DNA from: Sphingomonadales bacterium EhC05
GTDB lineage: Bacteria > Pseudomonadota > Alphaproteobacteria > Sphingomonadales > Sphingomonadaceae
DNA: 64,000 bases
NCBI GenBank assembly: GCA_001650955.1
Contig: LXYP01000029.1
Location: 62,001-126,000, forward strand
Reading direction: 5' to 3'
Part shown: positions 62,068-64,000 of the stretch, one piece after another
Layout of the letters: the number at the start of each line of letters is the position of its first letter
How positions within the stretch are numbered: position 1 is the first letter of the stretch
The notes under the pieces: generated by a model
The model's input: the letters and a program-made list of their open reading frames with translations, nothing else
The model's database searches: none
What the model was told of the DNA's origin: nothing
Position numbers and translations under genes: made by a program

Positions 62068-62949
62068 ATGAAAATCGGATTTATAGGCCTCGGCAATATG
62101 GGCGGCGGCATGGCAGCCAATTTGGCAAAAGCTGGTCACGACGTGTATGCTTTTGACCTCTCAGCCGAAGCTCTCGCCCGCGCTGCAGAGGCTGGCTGTA
62201 ATCCTGTTAACGCGGCAGCAGCAGCGATCAAAAATATGGAAGCGGTGATAACCATGCTTCCAGCGGGCTCACATGTTCGCAAAGTTTATGAACTTGAAGT
62301 GGTGACTAATGCTGAACCGGCCACACTTGTTATCGATTGTTCCACAATTGATGTGGAAAGCGCCAAAGATGTCGCTGCAATGGCAGATGTAAATGGTCTT
62401 GTCCCTATTGATGCACCGGTATCTGGCGGCATTGCTGCGGCCAACGGAGGTACGTTAACTTTCATGGTGGGCGGCAGCGAAGCGGGATTTGAACGCGCCA
62501 ATCCTATCCTCTCCCACATGGGGAAAGCCGTCATCCATGCAGGCGAAAACGGCGCCGGGCAGGCTGCCAAGATCTGTAACAACATGTTGCTTGGTGCTTC
62601 GATGATCGCGACTTGTGAGGCATTTAAAATGGCAGAGAAGCTCGGCCTAGATCTGCAAAACTTCTACGACATTTCTTCTAAGGCTTCCGGACAGAACTGG
62701 TCGATGACCAGCTATTGCCCGGTCCCCGGGGTCGGGCCAGTTAGCCCGGCGGACAACGGCTATGAGGGGGGCTTTGCGGCGGCGTTGATGCTCAAAGATC
62801 TTCGTTTGGCAATGGAATCGGCCGAAAGTTCCGGTGCCAATATCCCTATGGGTTTGCAAGCTGCCGAGCTGTACGCAAAATTTGCCGAAGACCAAGGACA
62901 GGGCGGTATCGATTTCTCCGGCATAATCAAGATGCTTGATAATAAATAG
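62068..62949 (+). CDS. mmsB: 3-hydroxyisobutyrate dehydrogenase
   Basis: 293 aa. It has the NAD-binding GLGNMG (7-12), the substrate block DAPVSGGIAAANGGTLTFMVGG (in parts, near 116-136) and catalytic Lys168 in GQAAKICNNM. Length and order match MmsB. It oxidises 3-hydroxyisobutyrate to methylmalonate semialdehyde in valine and isobutyrate breakdown. It lies 14 bp after the isobutyryl-CoA dehydrogenase gene and 15 bp before the CoA-transferase genes, in one operon. Confidence 0.94.
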   Translation: MKIGFIGLGNMGGGMAANLAKAGHDVYAFDLSAEALARAAEAGCNPVNAAAAAIKNMEAVITMLPAGSHVRKVYELEVVTNAEPATLVIDCSTIDVESAKDVAAMADVNGLVPIDAPVSGGIAAANGGTLTFMVGGSEAGFERANPILSHMGKAVIHAGENGAGQAAKICNNMLLGASMIATCEAFKMAEKLGLDLQNFYDISSKASGQNWSMTSYCPVPGVGPVSPADNGYEGGFAAALMLKDLRLAMESAESSGANIPMGLQAAELYAKFAEDQGQGGIDFSGIIKMLDNK

Positions 62950-62964
62950 AAGAGGAAAACGAGA

Positions 62965-63675
62965 ATGGCGAAGAAGCTCTATCCAGATGCAAGGTCAGCA
63001 CTTAAAGGTTTGTTGCATGACAACATGCTGATTGCTGCAGGAGGTTTTGGTCTGTGCGGTGTTCCCGAACGGCTGATCGATGCGATCGTGGAAAGCAAAG
63101 TAAGCGGCTTGACCGTGGCATCAAATAATGCCGGGATTGATGAAGAAGGGTTGGGTAAGCTTTTGCGGACGCGGCAAATTAGAAAGATGATGTCTTCCTA
63201 TGTCGGTGAGAACAAGGAGTTTGAAAGGCAATATCTTGCTGGTGAGTTAGAAGTTGAATTTTGTCCGCAAGGCACCCTGGCAGAACGAATGCGCGCAGGT
63301 GGCGCGGGTATCCCGGGTTTTTACACAAAAACCGGTGTTGGTACGCAGGTCGCCGAAGGCAAAGATGTGAAAATCTTTGATGGCGAAGAGTACGTCATGG
63401 AGCGCGGTATTTTTGCCGACCTTGCTATCATCAAGGCTTGGAAATCTGATGATAGTGGGAATATTGTGTTTCGAAAAACAGCGCGTAATTTCAACCTTCC
63501 CGCCGCAACGTGTGGCAAAGTTTGCATCGTTGAAGTCGAAGAGATTGTTCCCGTCGGCAGTTTTGACCCTGATTGCATTCATCTTCCAGGTGTTTATGTG
63601 CAACGCATGATTTTGGGTGCGCCATATGACAAGAAGATCGAGTTTCGCACGGTGCGCGAGAAGGAGTCTGTTTAA
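62965..63675 (+). CDS. scoA: 3-oxoacid CoA-transferase subunit A
   Basis: 236 aa, the full usual length. [18 protein letters not shown] near residues 24-41, [15 protein letters not shown], and [16 protein letters not shown] are diagnostic for subunit A of succinyl-CoA:3-ketoacid CoA-transferase. It activates acetoacetate (or a related 3-oxoacid) with succinyl-CoA. It is coupled to subunit B by a one-base overlap (TAATG). It fits with BKACE, which releases acetoacetate. Confidence 0.95.
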   Translation: MAKKLYPDARSALKGLLHDNMLIAAGGFGLCGVPERLIDAIVESKVSGLTVASNNAGIDEEGLGKLLRTRQIRKMMSSYVGENKEFERQYLAGELEVEFCPQGTLAERMRAGGAGIPGFYTKTGVGTQVAEGKDVKIFDGEEYVMERGIFADLAIIKAWKSDDSGNIVFRKTARNFNLPAATCGKVCIVEVEEIVPVGSFDPDCIHLPGVYVQRMILGAPYDKKIEFRTVREKESV

Positions 63676-64000
63676 TGGCATGGGATCGTAACCAAATGGC
63701 TGCCCGCGCGGCAAATGAACTGCAAGATGGCTATTATGTAAATCTTGGCATCGGCATACCGACACTAGTTGCCAACAATATCCCCTCCGGTATTGAAGTC
63801 ACTCTGCAATCTGAAAATGGTATGCTCGGTATCGGACCCTTCCCATTGGAGGGCGAGGAGGATGCAGATCTGATAAATGCGGGCAAGCAAACGATTAGCG
63901 AGCTTCCAATGTCAGCTTATTTTGACAGCGCAGCGAGCTTTGCAATGATCCGCGGCGGCCATATTGACCTTACGGTATTGGGCGCAATGGAGGTTGCTCA
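63675..64000 (+). CDS. scoB: 3-oxoacid CoA-transferase subunit B (5' part; runs off the window)
   Basis: The frame opens [16 protein letters not shown] and continues through [15 protein letters not shown] and [14 protein letters not shown] to the window edge (108 codons). Glu47 in SENG is the CoA-thioester-forming catalytic residue of this subunit. About half of the expected length (about 210 aa) is seen. It overlaps scoA by one base. The 3' end lies beyond position 64000. Confidence 0.93.
   Translation, partial: MAWDRNQMAARAANELQDGYYVNLGIGIPTLVANNIPSGIEVTLQSENGMLGIGPFPLEGEEDADLINAGKQTISELPMSAYFDSAASFAMIRGGHIDLTVLGAMEVA

Noticed and set aside
1-64000. CRISPR arrays, tRNA or rRNA genes, intact insertion sequences
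   Set aside because: Looked for regularly spaced repeats, tRNA-like cloverleaf sequence and transposase motifs; none was evident by eye.

Overview
The window looks like an alphaproteobacterium of the Sphingomonadales (inference). The signs are an F-type conjugation cluster in the gene order seen on sphingomonad plasmids, a TonB-receptor remnant, and catabolic genes built from many acyl-CoA dehydrogenases, SDRs and MaoC hydratases at moderate GC. I cannot tell from this sequence whether it is a megaplasmid or a chromosome carrying an integrative conjugative element.

Layout. (1) 1-2255: an orphan 442-aa gene and a small membrane protein. (2) 2257-20249, minus strand: an almost complete F-type type IV secretion operon, read from 20249 leftward as traA-like pilin, traL, traE, traK, traB, dsbC-like, traV, traC, an unknown membrane protein, trbI, S26 peptidase traF, traW, traU, trbC, traN, traF, traH, traG. 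Most junctions are 4-nt overlaps. No relaxase (TraI) or coupling ATPase (TraD) is inside the window. (3) 20250-20611: a repeat-rich control region, followed by plus-strand XRE-like and AlpA-like regulators. (4) 21357-64000: a catabolic island of more than 42 kb.

The catabolic island. A rubredoxin and a cytochrome P450 (21.4-22.8 kb) diverge from an acyl-CoA dehydrogenase, crotonase and acyl-CoA ligase set. Then come a decayed membrane-protein gene and a decayed second P450. A minus-strand operon (28.5-37.75 kb) encodes an HMG-CoA-synthase/OB-fold fusion, an SCPx-like thiolase, a MaoC hydratase with a CitE-type lyase, an acyl-CoA dehydrogenase, an MFE-2-like SDR, hydratase 2, a nitronate-monooxygenase-fold protein, an MDR reductase and DUF2834. 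A divergent plus-strand operon (37.9-46.9 kb) encodes 2,4-dienoyl-CoA reductase, acyl-CoA dehydrogenase, MarR, BadH-like and BadI-like alicyclic ring-opening enzymes, a CoA-transferase, a beta-keto acid cleavage enzyme (BKACE), a ligase and an enoyl-CoA hydratase. Next are a MerR regulator, an AlkB/XylM-type membrane hydroxylase, its ferredoxin-reductase, an aldehyde dehydrogenase, a phosphotransferase module and an aryl/allyl alcohol dehydrogenase. Last come etfBA, a phosphatase, a LysR with an acylating aldehyde dehydrogenase, isobutyryl-CoA dehydrogenase, 3-hydroxyisobutyrate dehydrogenase and a 3-oxoacid CoA-transferase.

How the parts may work together (inference). A ring methyl group is oxidised to a carboxylate (hydroxylase, alcohol and aldehyde dehydrogenases), activated to a CoA ester, and desaturated and hydrated. 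The ring is oxidised by the BadH-like enzyme and opened by the BadI-like enzyme. The branched dicarboxyl-CoA is shortened, and BKACE trades the resulting beta-keto acid with acetyl-CoA to give acetoacetate plus a branched acyl-CoA. Isobutyryl-CoA dehydrogenase and 3-hydroxyisobutyrate dehydrogenase would consume an isopropyl-derived unit, and the CoA-transferase would activate acetoacetate. A p-menthane-type monoterpene such as limonene or perillyl alcohol would fit every step, but the substrate is not proven by sequence. Several degraded genes (second P450, membrane protein, TonB receptor) suggest the island has been rearranged.
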